A DNA stretch of 64,000 bases from Limnohabitans sp. G3-2 (GTDB taxonomy: Bacteria; Pseudomonadota; Gammaproteobacteria; Burkholderiales; Burkholderiaceae_C), in NCBI RefSeq assembly GCF_002778275.1, contig NZ_NESG01000002.1:414541-478540 (forward strand). The letters run 5' to 3'. Below the pieces are notes generated by a model that saw nothing but the letters and a program-made list of their open reading frames with translations, made no database searches and had not been told where the DNA came from. The position numbers were made by a program, and so were the translations under genes. Shown one piece after another: positions 17,086 to 25,953 of the stretch (position 1 is its first letter; the number at the start of each line of letters is the position of its first letter).

Positions 17086-18074
17086 TCAACTTTTATGCCG
17101 GCTGTCCGGATGATGTCACCCCAGCGCTTGAGATCTTCAAGACCGCGTTGGCGCATTTGATCCGGGCTGCTTACCATCGCATCAATCCCTTGCGCTTGCA
17201 ACTTGCCGATCACATCGGCCGATGCCATGGCCTTGCGAATGGCCTGATTGATTTGTTCAATGATGGCCGGTGGCGTGCCAGCAGGGGCGGCTAAGCCCAA
17301 CCAAATTTCACTCTCATAGCCGGGCACGCCGGCCTCGTCAAGCGTGGGGACATCCGGCATTTGCACCAAGCGTTTTCGCGTGGTGACGCCCAAGGCCTTG
17401 AGTTTGCCAGCCCGGATGTGAGGGATCAGTTGATTGACTACGCCGACGGTGACTTGAACTTGCCCGGCCAGGAGATCATTGACGGCAGGTGCTGCGCCTC
17501 TGTAAGGGATGTGCGTCAAGCTGGTTTTGGTCATGGCTTTGAACATTTCAGCTGACATGTGTTGCGGGCTGCCATTGCCGCTCGACGCGTAATTCAGACG
17601 ACCCGGGCCCTTGCGTGCCAAATCGATCAGCTCTCGCACATTGTTGGCCTGCACGCTGGGGTGCACAACCAAAGCCAAGGCTGTGGTGCCAAGCAAGGAA
17701 ATGGGCGCAAAGTCCTTTTGTGGATCGAATGGCATGTTGGCGATGAGACCCGGATTCATCGAGACGATGTTGATGTTGGTCAGCAACAGTGAGTGACCAT
17801 CAGGTGCCGACTTGGCAATGTCCGATGCGCCGATGTTGCCCGCTGCGCCAGGTTTGTTTTCAACCACCACGGGCTGTCCCCATGCCTCCTGAAGTTGTTG
17901 AGCCAGCAGTCGCGCAATGACATCGTTGCTGCCCCCCGTGGTGTATGGGACCACGATGCGAACCGGTCTTTGCGGAAAGCTGCTGTTTTGGGCCATGGCT
18001 GGCAAAGACATGGCCGCAGCGACCAACCCAATGATTTGACGCCGGTTGGGCTGTTTACCTTGGATATTTTTCAT
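17082..18074 (-). CDS. Tripartite tricarboxylate transporter (Bug/TctC) substrate-binding protein
   Basis: 330 residues. A twin-arginine-like start (RRQIIGLVAAAMSLPAMAQ) forms the signal peptide, then come FPQRPVRIVVPYTTGGSNDVIAR, KPGAAGNIGA, PDGHSLLLTN, ASSGNGSPQHMSAEMFKA, HIPYRGAAPAVNDLLAGQVQ. AAAGGAGACAAG sits directly upstream of the ATG. This is the third Bug protein in 13 kb and is the first gene of the unit with the ThDP enzyme, aldehyde dehydrogenase and cupin, so it probably delivers their substrate. The divergent gene is the citrate-synthase-like protein with a DNA-binding domain. Confidence 0.92.
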   Translation of the reverse strand: MKNIQGKQPNRRQIIGLVAAAMSLPAMAQNSSFPQRPVRIVVPYTTGGSNDVIARLLAQQLQEAWGQPVVVENKPGAAGNIGASDIAKSAPDGHSLLLTNINIVSMNPGLIANMPFDPQKDFAPISLLGTTALALVVHPSVQANNVRELIDLARKGPGRLNYASSGNGSPQHMSAEMFKAMTKTSLTHIPYRGAAPAVNDLLAGQVQVTVGVVNQLIPHIRAGKLKALGVTTRKRLVQMPDVPTLDEAGVPGYESEIWLGLAAPAGTPPAIIEQINQAIRKAMASADVIGKLQAQGIDAMVSSPDQMRQRGLEDLKRWGDIIRTAGIKVD

Positions 18075-18156
18075 TTGCTTGTCTCCTTTGATGGGTCAGG
18101 ACTTGGGAAACCTCATGGTTGAGGCACACCGTTGCATACTAGGGATAAAAAATAAG

Positions 18157-18182
18157 TTGATCAATCTTGATTCATCGATCAA
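18157..18182. promoter_or_regulatory. Inverted repeat between divergent Bug and citrate-synthase-like genes
   Basis: TTGATC at 18157-18162 and GATCAA at 18177-18182 form a symmetric pair, with an inner TTGATT copy between them. It lies 18-43 bases upstream of the TTG start at 18200 and about 80 bases from the divergent Bug start. It may be the binding site of the DNA-binding domain encoded at 18200. Inferred from symmetry only. Confidence 0.4.
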
Positions 18183-18199
18183 TGTAAGAGGAGCCCATC

Positions 18200-19519
18200 T
18201 TGAAACTTCAAGACACTCATGTGGAGCTCGGCGTGTGGATGCCTTCTTATATGTCACGCGATTACGTCGACGCCAAGCAAGCGACCTTGTGGCTGGGGAT
18301 AAGGCTTCCAACACTTTATGCCTACGTCAGCCGCGGGCTGATTCGCAGCGTGTCCATTGCTGGTCAGCGACAGCGTTTGTACTTGCGTGAAGATCTTGAG
18401 AGGCTGCGCACCAAAGCACAGGCGCATGCCGGTCACAGTGCCATTGCGGCCTCGGCTCTGAATCTGGGTCAGCCCATCATTCCTACGCAAATCACGGAAA
18501 TCACCAGCGAAGGTCCCAGTTACCGAGGCAAGCTCGCCATAGACTTGGTTAAGCACGACGCCAGTTTTGAACAGGTGACAGAACTCTTGTGGACGGGCAT
18601 GTGGCATGCGCAGCCATTTTGTTGGGAAGCCTATCCCGAGTCGTCCACGATGCAGCGTTTGCTGGATCGTGTGCCAGAGCGTGCAATCCAGCATCAAATG
18701 GTTGAAATTTTTGCTTCTGTGGTGATGCATTTGGCCTTGGGCCGTGGCGCTATTGAAAAGCGGTTGGTGTCAGGTAGTTTGTTGCACTCAGCCCGTGAAA
18801 TCTTGCTGGCACTCGCGGGCTGCATGGGTCTTTTGGGGCCTAAAAAACGGTATGTACAGGCTCGAGGTGGGATTGCTTTCGCCGAGGTTGTCTTGCAGGC
18901 ATTGGGGGCGCCACCTAGCCCCGAAAACATCCGCACGATGAATGCCATATTGGTGTTGATGGCAGACCATGAATTGTCCCCAGGGACCTTGTCAGCCCGA
19001 GTGGCGGCTTCCAGCGGGGCTTCGGTACACAGTTGTGTAGCGGCGGCCATGTCAGTCAGTTCAGGCACCGAAGTGGCATTGATCTACAACAGCATTGGCC
19101 AATTTGTGAAAAGTGCAACATCGGTTTCGGCACTGCTGGGCAAAACGCAAGAACTCGTGGAAAGCGGGCAACGTGTGCCGGGGTTTGACCATCCGTTGTA
19201 TCCGAACGGCGATCCGCGTGCCCGTTGTTTGCTGGACTTGATCAAAACCCGAGGACGGTTGACTGGGAGGGCATCCAAATTGGTGGCATTGGCTGATTTC
19301 ATGGCGCAGCGCTACGCTTTGCACCCTAGGCACGAGTGTGCTTTGCTGGCACTGTGCGACAGCATGGCCATTCATGAAAGTGCAGCATCTGCCTTGTTTG
19401 CTTTGGGCCGTGTAGCCGGGTGGGTGGCACACGTTCAAGAACAAAGGCTTTCAACGACCTTGATCAGACCCAGAGCCAAATTCACGACAACGGGTACAGC
19501 TGGGATGATTGAGCCTTGA
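18200..19519 (+). CDS. Citrate synthase-like protein with N-terminal MerR/excisionase-type DNA-binding domain
   Basis: 439 residues. Residues about 20-75 (YVDAKQATLWLGIRLPTLYAYVSRGLIRS, quoted in part, then QRLYLREDLERL) look like a small helix-turn-helix of the MerR/excisionase kind. From about 100 onward it is citrate synthase: ADHELSPGTLSARVAAS, PGFDHPLYPNGDPRA and GRVAGWVAHVQEQ. The His of the PGFDHP motif is present, but the active-site Asp found in citrate synthases (usual context N-x-D-F) appears to be Glu in PRHECAL. It could be an enzyme, a ligand-sensing regulator, or both. The TTG start is supported by AGAGGAG 6 bases upstream; ATG at 18239 or 18251 is an alternative without a ribosome site. 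Confidence 0.85.
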   Translation: MKLQDTHVELGVWMPSYMSRDYVDAKQATLWLGIRLPTLYAYVSRGLIRSVSIAGQRQRLYLREDLERLRTKAQAHAGHSAIAASALNLGQPIIPTQITEITSEGPSYRGKLAIDLVKHDASFEQVTELLWTGMWHAQPFCWEAYPESSTMQRLLDRVPERAIQHQMVEIFASVVMHLALGRGAIEKRLVSGSLLHSAREILLALAGCMGLLGPKKRYVQARGGIAFAEVVLQALGAPPSPENIRTMNAILVLMADHELSPGTLSARVAASSGASVHSCVAAAMSVSSGTEVALIYNSIGQFVKSATSVSALLGKTQELVESGQRVPGFDHPLYPNGDPRARCLLDLIKTRGRLTGRASKLVALADFMAQRYALHPRHECALLALCDSMAIHESAASALFALGRVAGWVAHVQEQRLSTTLIRPRAKFTTTGTAGMIEP

Positions 19520-19564
19520 TTCACCAGGTTACGGTATGAAAGCGTTACCAACGATTCAGCTTGA

Positions 19565-19732
19565 TCACTTCGCCATTGAGCAATGCCCGCCACTCGTGGC
19601 TTGGCCCGATCCAGCCGCAATCAAGGGCGGTTCGTTGCGCAGGTCCACCGCGTCGGAGGCTTGAAAGTCCCAAGCCAAAAACGCGCAGAGCGCCAGCCAG
19701 AAAACCACTTGCCGTTTGTGCGTTGTGTTCAT
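19565..19732 (-). CDS. Small exported protein of the rhodanese-YeeE/YedE unit
   Basis: 55 residues. The N-terminus MNTTHKRQVVFWLALCAFLA is a basic head followed by a hydrophobic stretch, so it is a signal peptide or a membrane anchor; the rest is short, hydrophilic and ends GGHCSMAK. GAGGGA sits 6 bases before the ATG, and the gene begins 11 bases after the stop of the transporter gene. No family recognised. Its position suggests that it belongs to the sulfur unit, and the single Cys near the end could carry sulfur, but that is speculation. Confidence 0.55.
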   Translation of the reverse strand: MNTTHKRQVVFWLALCAFLAWDFQASDAVDLRNEPPLIAAGSGQATSGGHCSMAK

Positions 19733-19742
19733 GTGGCTTCCC

Positions 19743-20816
19743 TCAAAACTGGTAGTGGCGGCGCACGCGCACGCCAATCAAGGTGCCCGCAAAGGCCAAA
19801 GGCACCCACAGCCAGCCGTGCAAGCTGCCGGTGGAGATGCCGCTGAGCATGGCGCCGATGTTGCAGCCAAAGGCCAGGCGCGAGCTGTAGCCCATGATGA
19901 AACCGGCCACCAGTCCAACCACCCACTGCTGTGTGGTCAGGGGCTTGCTGCTGGTCGGGGCCTTGGCCGAGACCCACAGCGCACCGCCCAGAATGCCGAT
20001 GTTGGTGATGGTGGTCACGTCCATGAACACGGTTTGGGTCAGGCGCTGTGCGTTGCCCGCCTGGCCCCAAAACGCGTTGGCCGTGGGGTCAAACGCGCCC
20101 AGCGCCACCGAGATCTTGGCCGCCCACAGGCCAAAGCCGTACACCACGCCCCAAGGCTGACCGGCCAGCAACAAGTTCAAAGTCGCCAACACGGCGAGCG
20201 CTACAGCCCCCCAGACCCAGCGTTTGTCGAACCAGCTTTGGCCCGCGCCCACCCACAGGCGCACGGCCACCAACACGGCGGCCAGCAGGGCCAGTGTCAA
20301 GGCCAAAGCGCCGCCTGTGCCCAGGCTGGCCGACAAGCTGACCGGGTCCATTTGGCCCAGAGACAACCAGCTGTCCAGGTGCACCGAACCGAGGAAGCTG
20401 CCCAAGGCGAACAGCGGCAAGATGCCCATGTTGAGCGGCACGCCCAGGCCCGCTTTGTACAAAGTGCCCGAGCCGCAGCCGTCGGCAATTTGCATGGTCA
20501 GCCCGAACACAAAGGCGCCCACCAGCAGGCTGACGCTGGGTGGCCCGAGGGCCGCGTGCAGTTCAGAAAACTGCCCCAGCAGCGGCAGCGCCGCCAAACT
20601 GGCCAAGGCCAGCAGCAGCACCTGCCCGGCCACGCCTTGCGGGTTTCGCTGCTCGATCAGCTGGCGCCAGCCGGTGGTGAAGCCAAAGCGGGCGGCCGCC
20701 AAAGCCGCGCCCATGCCCACGCCCACCAGCATCAGCACGGCTTGCCGGATGGACACGGACAGCGCCAAAAAGATGAAAAAGGCGGCCAACAAGGCCGCCA
20801 AAGGAAGGCGTTTCAT
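19743..20816 (-). CDS. YeeE/YedE family transporter (thiosulfate/sulfur transport, TsuA-like)
   Basis: 357 residues with 9-10 hydrophobic segments and the paired motifs of this family: IADGCGSGTLYKAGLG near 110 and AFGCNIGAMLSGISTGSLHGW near 320. In the characterised TsuA, conserved pore cysteines relay thiosulfate; the two Cys in these motifs are in the matching places. It lies 9 bases after the periplasmic rhodanese gene, so extracellular sulfane sulfur is the likely substrate. No tusA-like gene is attached here. Confidence 0.9.
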   Translation of the reverse strand: MKRLPLAALLAAFFIFLALSVSIRQAVLMLVGVGMGAALAAARFGFTTGWRQLIEQRNPQGVAGQVLLLALASLAALPLLGQFSELHAALGPPSVSLLVGAFVFGLTMQIADGCGSGTLYKAGLGVPLNMGILPLFALGSFLGSVHLDSWLSLGQMDPVSLSASLGTGGALALTLALLAAVLVAVRLWVGAGQSWFDKRWVWGAVALAVLATLNLLLAGQPWGVVYGFGLWAAKISVALGAFDPTANAFWGQAGNAQRLTQTVFMDVTTITNIGILGGALWVSAKAPTSSKPLTTQQWVVGLVAGFIMGYSSRLAFGCNIGAMLSGISTGSLHGWLWVPLAFAGTLIGVRVRRHYQF

Positions 20817-20825
20817 GACCTGAAT

Positions 20826-21776
20826 TTACTTGAAGGTTTTCTCGGCCCAGAACTTGGCGTCGATCAAGAGCTGCTTGGGGCGGCTGGGCACGTTGGCCAT
20901 GGGCAGGCCGCTGGCGTCTTTGGACCACTCCACCATGGAGCCCGCATAGAGCTTCACGTTCTTTTGACCAAGGACTTCGGACATGGCGAACCAGTTGGTC
21001 GCAGCCCAGTGGCCGGTGTTGCAAAAGGACACGGTCTCTTTGGCCGGATCGATGGGGCTGGCAGCCGCCACTTTTTGGGCTTGCTCGGCGTTCACAAACG
21101 TGGAGGTGCCGGGGGCAAACCATTTGTCGTGCTCCACGTTCACCGCGCCTTGCAAGGTGCCGGGCACGCTGGCGGCCACATGGCGTGTTTCGCCCTTGAA
21201 AAATTCTGCTGGGCGGGCGTCGATCAAGGCGGCGTCACCGGCTTTCACGCGGGCCACCAGCTCTTCCTTGGTGGCGACCAGGCTTTTGTCAATTTGCGGT
21301 TGGAAACTGCTGGCCACCGCTTTCACGGCTTGGTCGTTTTGCGGCAAACCGGCGGTGGTCCAGCCTTTCACGCCGCCGTTCAGCACCGACAGCTCTTTGA
21401 GGCCCAGCACTTTCAAGGTCCAGTAAACCCGGGCCGAGGCCCCAAAGTCGGTGGCATCTGCGCCGCTCGACACAATCACCGCGTGGGTGCTGGGGGACAG
21501 GCCCAGGCTTTGCACCAAGCTGGTCAGCTTGGGCAGTGCGGGCAATTCGCCGGGGTTGTTGGCCGGGCCGCGCCAAGTGCCGTAAGGCGCGTTGAGGGCG
21601 CCAGGGATGTGGTTGGCGGCATACGACTTGGGGTCGCGGATGTCGATCACGCGCACGTTGGCATCAGACAGTTTGGCCTGTAATTCGGCGGGACTGAGGA
21701 GCGGTTGGGCGGCGAAAGCGGATGCAGAGAAGGCGGTGGCTGAGAAGGCCAGAACCAGGGCAGAAATGCGTTTCAT
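20826..21776 (-). CDS. Exported tandem-domain rhodanese (thiosulfate sulfurtransferase)
   Basis: 316 residues with a signal peptide (1-22, ending SAFA). Two rhodanese domains: residues about 25-145 (VIDIRDPKSYAANHIPGA) where the catalytic position is Ser-Gly rather than Cys (VIVSSGAD), and about 160-300 with an intact active loop CNTGHW. Only the second should be catalytic, as in other tandem rhodaneses. It would act in the periplasm, transferring sulfane sulfur, and the next gene is a sulfur transporter. The start at 21776 has AGGAACG upstream and gives a clean signal peptide. Confidence 0.9.
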   Translation of the reverse strand: MKRISALVLAFSATAFSASAFAAQPLLSPAELQAKLSDANVRVIDIRDPKSYAANHIPGALNAPYGTWRGPANNPGELPALPKLTSLVQSLGLSPSTHAVIVSSGADATDFGASARVYWTLKVLGLKELSVLNGGVKGWTTAGLPQNDQAVKAVASSFQPQIDKSLVATKEELVARVKAGDAALIDARPAEFFKGETRHVAASVPGTLQGAVNVEHDKWFAPGTSTFVNAEQAQKVAAASPIDPAKETVSFCNTGHWAATNWFAMSEVLGQKNVKLYAGSMVEWSKDASGLPMANVPSRPKQLLIDAKFWAEKTFK

Positions 21777-21900
21777 GGGGTCGTTCCTGAAAGTGATGAA
21801 CACAAGATGGCGCGATTGTGTCCAGCCGCTACAGACATGGGAACGATTTTTTAGTTGGTTATATATGTCGATGTGGATATAAAGATGGGCGCAACCCGGA

Positions 21901-23145
21901 TCAACGGCCGGATTGAAGGGCGAAGCGCTGCGCCGACCAAAGCGCCACAGTGCCCAACAAACTGGCCACCAGCAACCACCCCAGTGCCAGGTTGTAGCCG
22001 TGTTGCGGCGACCACAGCAGGCCCAGCGTCAGGGGTGCTGCCGCACGGGCCAAAGCGATCGGCAAGCCCAGCAAACCGTTGAGCTGGCCCACGTGCGCGC
22101 GGCTCACGTACTGGGCCATGGCCGTGCCTTTGACGATGGTGTTCATGCCATTGCCCAAGCCGTAGAGCAGCACAAACACCAATGCGGCCCAGGGTTGCAG
22201 GCCACCGATCAACAACACCAGCACACCCGCGGGGATCAGTGTTGGAATCCAGCGGTTGGCGGCATGGACATCCCAGTGGCGCTCAAACAGGAACAACACC
22301 AAACGCCCCAGCACCTGGATGACCCCAATGGCCGCCGGAATGCCAAGTACCCAGGCAGGGGGCAGTCCCGCCTCTTGCAGCAAGGCGATCATGTGCGCGG
22401 GCAGGGCCGATGTCACCGACATGGTCAGCACCATGAACAAGGCCAGCAGCCAAAAGGGCGCGTGGCGCAGGTGTTCGCGCACGGACAAGGCGCGATCCGG
22501 TTTTTCGGTGTGATCGATCTGCTCAATGGGCGTGCGATGGGCGGGGTTGGCAGGGCTGCCCGTGGCCCCTTGCAGCAGCCAAGCGTGCAAAGGTGCGCAG
22601 ACCAACAGCTGCAGCCCGGCGAGCCCCCACAAGGCCATGCGCCAGCCCCACAGATCCATCCACCAAGCAAACAGGGGAATGAACACCGTGCTGGCCAGCC
22701 CGCCTAAAAACGTGAGCGTGATGATGGCGCGGCGAAAGTCTTGTGGAAAGCGGCGCGTGACCACCGCAAATACAGGGGTGTAAAGCGTGGCCGCCATGCC
22801 CAAACCCAGCCAAATCCAAGCGGCATAAAAACCCATGACCGAGTTCACAAAGCTGTGGGCCAGCAAGCCTGTGCCGATCCAAACCGAGCCCAGTGTCATC
22901 ACCCGGCGTTCGTGACCGGCGTCAATCCACCGCCCCACCCAGTACGCCATCAGTCCTTCGGCCAACAAGGCCATGCTGAAAGCCAGTGAGGATTGCGCGC
23001 GTGACATGCCCAGCTCCGCCTCCAGCGGTGTCATGAGCAAAGAGAAGGTGTAAAAAACGCTGCCCCAGGTGATGAGCTGGGGCAGGGAGAGCCAGACACT
23101 GAAGTGTCCTAAGGCCAGGGGGTGTGTGCGGCGGGGAAAACGCAT
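21901..23145 (-). CDS. Major facilitator superfamily transporter
   Basis: 414 residues with about 12 membrane segments. Between helices 2 and 3 lies YWVGRWIDAGHERRVM, a variant of the MFS loop 2-3 motif, and a central cytoplasmic loop (ATGSPANPAHRTPIEQIDHT) separates the two six-helix halves. The overall look is of the monocarboxylate-porter-like or YbfB-like branch. Its neighbours are a rhodanese unit and a sugar-type TRAP operon, neither clearly linked to it, so no substrate is proposed. The ATG is at 23145. Confidence 0.85.
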   Translation of the reverse strand: MRFPRRTHPLALGHFSVWLSLPQLITWGSVFYTFSLLMTPLEAELGMSRAQSSLAFSMALLAEGLMAYWVGRWIDAGHERRVMTLGSVWIGTGLLAHSFVNSVMGFYAAWIWLGLGMAATLYTPVFAVVTRRFPQDFRRAIITLTFLGGLASTVFIPLFAWWMDLWGWRMALWGLAGLQLLVCAPLHAWLLQGATGSPANPAHRTPIEQIDHTEKPDRALSVREHLRHAPFWLLALFMVLTMSVTSALPAHMIALLQEAGLPPAWVLGIPAAIGVIQVLGRLVLFLFERHWDVHAANRWIPTLIPAGVLVLLIGGLQPWAALVFVLLYGLGNGMNTIVKGTAMAQYVSRAHVGQLNGLLGLPIALARAAAPLTLGLLWSPQHGYNLALGWLLVASLLGTVALWSAQRFALQSGR

Positions 23146-23193
23146 CCCCCATTATCGTGATGTCAAAACCACAGGCCGGGCTGGCCGGTGGCT

Positions 23194-24168
23194 TCAGCTT
23201 TCGGGTGCGCGCGTCGGCGCTGGCGGCACGTCTGGGCTGAAGCTGCCGGCCTGCGTGTCGCCGGTGCTGGACAAAAATGTCCGAACTTGTTCAGCCGTGG
23301 GCATCGCGCTCACAGCGCCGTGAGCCTGGGTGGACAAAGCCGCTGCAGCGTTGGCCCAATGCAAGGCTTCGGGCCAAGGCGCTTTTCTGGCCAAGGCCGC
23401 GGCCAAAGTGCCGGTAAAGGTGTCCCCCGCACCGATGGTGTCTAACACGTCCAGGGTGTGGCCGGGAACCCGCAGGGGTGCGGCCTTTGGCCTGTACAGG
23501 GTGCAACCGCGCTCGCCCAGCGTCACCACCACAGCCCCAACGCCGCGTTGCAAGAGCTGGTGGGATGCGGTGTCGATGTCCGCTGCCCCCGCCAGCATCA
23601 GCAACTCGCCTTCGTTGGGTGTGAGCACATCGATCAAAGGCCACAGCGCATCGGGGATGGGCATGGCCGGTGCCGGGTTCAGCAGGGTCAACACGCCGTG
23701 GGCGCGGGCTGTTTCAAAAGCGGTTTGGGTGGCCGCCAAGGGCACTTCGCAAGAAGCCATCACCACGCGGGCATGCGCCAGCATGCCCAAAGCGGCTTGA
23801 ACATGGGCGGCGTTTAGGCCTGCACCTGCACCGGGGTACACCGCAATCGAGTTGTCGCCGTCTTCGTACACCAAGATGAGCGCTGTGCCATTCGTTTCGC
23901 CAGCGCCACGCACCACATGCTGGCTGTCAATGCCTTCACGGGCCCACAGGTCCAAGCCCATGTTGCCGAAATCGTCGCCGCCAATTCGAGCAATCAAGCC
24001 CACCTTGGCCCCTTGCCGTGCAGCGGCAATGGCCGCGTTGCTGCCTTTGCCGCCTGGCAGCCGCGCCAATGCATTCGCCATGCGGGTTTGGCCACGTTCA
24101 AGCGGTTGGGGAATGTGGGCGATCAGGTCCACATTCCAGCTGGCCACACAAACGACTTCAACGGGCAT
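23194..24168 (-). CDS. PfkB family carbohydrate kinase (ribokinase-like)
   Basis: 324 residues. PfkB signature 1 is LPGGKGSNAAIAAARQGA and signature 2 is DTIGAGDTFTGTLAAALARK, which contains the anion hole and catalytic Asp. The lid region ASWNVDLIA matches ribokinases. The true start is the ATG at 24168, which overlaps the stop of the TRAP large permease gene (TGATG); longer in-frame readings upstream lie inside that gene. It is the last gene of the TRAP sugar unit, so it probably phosphorylates the imported sugar or a breakdown product. Confidence 0.9.
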   Translation of the reverse strand: MPVEVVCVASWNVDLIAHIPQPLERGQTRMANALARLPGGKGSNAAIAAARQGAKVGLIARIGGDDFGNMGLDLWAREGIDSQHVVRGAGETNGTALILVYEDGDNSIAVYPGAGAGLNAAHVQAALGMLAHARVVMASCEVPLAATQTAFETARAHGVLTLLNPAPAMPIPDALWPLIDVLTPNEGELLMLAGAADIDTASHQLLQRGVGAVVVTLGERGCTLYRPKAAPLRVPGHTLDVLDTIGAGDTFTGTLAAALARKAPWPEALHWANAAAALSTQAHGAVSAMPTAEQVRTFLSSTGDTQAGSFSPDVPPAPTRAPES

Positions 24169-25475
24169 CAGGTCGCACCCGGTGTGCCGTAACCCATGGT
24201 CTGCGGCAGCCACAAGACGATTTGAGGGAACACGGTGATGGCCACCAAGAGGCCCAGGAGCATGAGCAAAAACAACCAGCCTTCGCGCATCATGTCGCCA
24301 ATGGGAATGCCCGTGAGCGCTTTGGTCACAAACAGCAGCATGCCAAAGGGCGGGTGGATCAGGCCAATCATCATGTTCAGCACCACCAGCACGCCAAAGT
24401 GCACCAAGTCGACGCCCAACAACTTGGCTGCAGGCAGCAGCATGGGCACGAACACCAGCAGCAGCACCGACACATCGAGGAAGCAACCCAGAATCAGGAA
24501 CAAGGCGTTGACCATGAACAAAAACTGCAGCCGGCTCAGGTGCAGGTTGTCTACCCAGGCGGCCATGGCCTGCGGCACGCCTTCGGCTGTGAAGGCGTAG
24601 TTCAGCATGAAAGAGCCGGCCAGGATGATGGTGATCACGGCGCTCGAGCGGGTCGATTCGAGCACCACGCCCCAAAATGCGCGCCAGCTCAGCGCCCGAA
24701 AAACGAAGGCCGCCAACACCAGGGCATGCAGGGCCGCCACGGCCGCCGCTTCGGTCGGGGTGAAGGCGCCCGAGTAAATGCCGCCCAGCAAGACGATGGG
24801 CATGGACAAAGGCAAAGCACCCCGGAACAGGATGGCAGGCCATTGCTGCAGTGGAATGGGGTCTTCACGCGGCATGTTGCGTTTGCGCGCGATGTAATGC
24901 ACCACGCTCATCATCAGGATGGTCATGCACACACCGGGCACCACACCGCCCAAAAACAGTGCGCCGACGGAAGCGCCGGAGACCAGCGCATAAATCACCA
25001 TGGGGATAGACGGCGGGATGATCGGACCCAGTGTGGCGCTGGCCACCACCACCGCACCGGCAAAGCCCGGCGTGTACTCGGGTTTTTTGAGCATTTGCTT
25101 GATGGTGACCAAGCCGGGACCTGCGGCGTCTGCAATGGCGCTGCCGCTCATGCCCGAAAAAATCACGCTCACCAAGATGTCCACCTGCGCCAAGCCACCG
25201 CGCATGCGGCCCACCAAGATGCGGCAAAAGTCGAAGATGCGCTCGCTCACCGTGCCCGCGTTCATGATGTTGGCGGCAAACACAAACAGTGGCACCGCCA
25301 GCAGCACATAGCTGTTGTACAGACCGTTGCTCACTTGCTCGGCCACCAAGCCCAGGTCTTGTCCTTTGACCAGCAGGTAGGCCACACCCGCCATGAGCAT
25401 GGAAAAACCAATCGGCATGCGCAGCAGCATGCCAGACACCACCACGCCCACCAGGGCCCACAAAGCCAAACTCAT
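24168..25475 (-). CDS. dctM: TRAP transporter large permease subunit (DctM)
   Basis: 435 residues with about 12 membrane segments of the DctM/IT superfamily: MLLRMPIGFSMLMAGVAYL at the start, MSGSAIADAAGPGLVTIKQM, and TLGPIIPPSIPMVIYA with the typical G-P-I-I-P-P-S turn. It carries the Na+/solute path in the inner membrane. It overlaps the small permease gene upstream by 4 bases (ATGA) and the kinase gene downstream (TGATG). Confidence 0.95.
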   Translation of the reverse strand: MSLALWALVGVVVSGMLLRMPIGFSMLMAGVAYLLVKGQDLGLVAEQVSNGLYNSYVLLAVPLFVFAANIMNAGTVSERIFDFCRILVGRMRGGLAQVDILVSVIFSGMSGSAIADAAGPGLVTIKQMLKKPEYTPGFAGAVVVASATLGPIIPPSIPMVIYALVSGASVGALFLGGVVPGVCMTILMMSVVHYIARKRNMPREDPIPLQQWPAILFRGALPLSMPIVLLGGIYSGAFTPTEAAAVAALHALVLAAFVFRALSWRAFWGVVLESTRSSAVITIILAGSFMLNYAFTAEGVPQAMAAWVDNLHLSRLQFLFMVNALFLILGCFLDVSVLLLVFVPMLLPAAKLLGVDLVHFGVLVVLNMMIGLIHPPFGMLLFVTKALTGIPIGDMMREGWLFLLMLLGLLVAITVFPQIVLWLPQTMGYGTPGAT

Positions 25476-25951
25476 AAGGGAAGTCCCTGGGCGTCAAGAC
25501 CCTGTCCTTTGATGGCTTGCCAGATGCCGAAGGCACTGCGCACCACCAGCGCCACCAGCAGCAGCACAAACGGCAAAAAAATCCATTGGAAAGAAATGTC
25601 GAGCACAGGCGATGACTCGCGTGCCATGAAGTGCACATAGTCCCAGCTCGCTGGAATGGCCACCAAGGCCAGACCACCGATCATGAGGTTGCCTGCGATG
25701 CGCATGACGCGGCGGGAGCCTTGGCCCACGCTGTTCCACAGCAGATCAAACACCACTTGCTCGCGCTCGGGCACCATGAAGGCTGCCGCCCACAAAATGG
25801 CCCACAAGTAGAGGATCACGGCCAACTCGTCTGACCATGGCAGCGGCTTGTTGAAGCCAAAGCGCGCCGCGATCTGCACCAAAAAGGTCAGGAACAGGCA
25901 GAAAAAAACAAGGCCACCGAACGTGTCGGCGGCTTTTTTGAACCAACGCAT
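25472..25951 (-). CDS. dctQ: TRAP transporter small permease subunit (DctQ)
   Basis: 159 residues with four membrane segments. The segment ARFGFNKPLPWSDELAVILYLWAILW is the typical DctQ helix 2 start (R-F-x-F, then P-W-S-D-E). It lies 2 bases after the binding-protein gene and overlaps dctM by 4 bases. It forms the membrane complex with DctM. Confidence 0.93.
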   Translation of the reverse strand: MRWFKKAADTFGGLVFFCLFLTFLVQIAARFGFNKPLPWSDELAVILYLWAILWAAAFMVPEREQVVFDLLWNSVGQGSRRVMRIAGNLMIGGLALVAIPASWDYVHFMARESSPVLDISFQWIFLPFVLLLVALVVRSAFGIWQAIKGQGLDAQGLPL

Positions 25952-25953
25952 GT

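Noticed and set aside
19716..21683. 655-codon frame antisense to the YeeE/YedE and rhodanese genes
   Set aside because: Gln/His/Gly-rich antisense product typical of high-GC shadows; the minus-strand genes have clear motifs.
24169..24843. N-terminal extension of the PfkB kinase reading frame
   Set aside because: It lies inside dctM in another frame; the ATG at 24168 overlaps the dctM stop and gives the standard kinase start.
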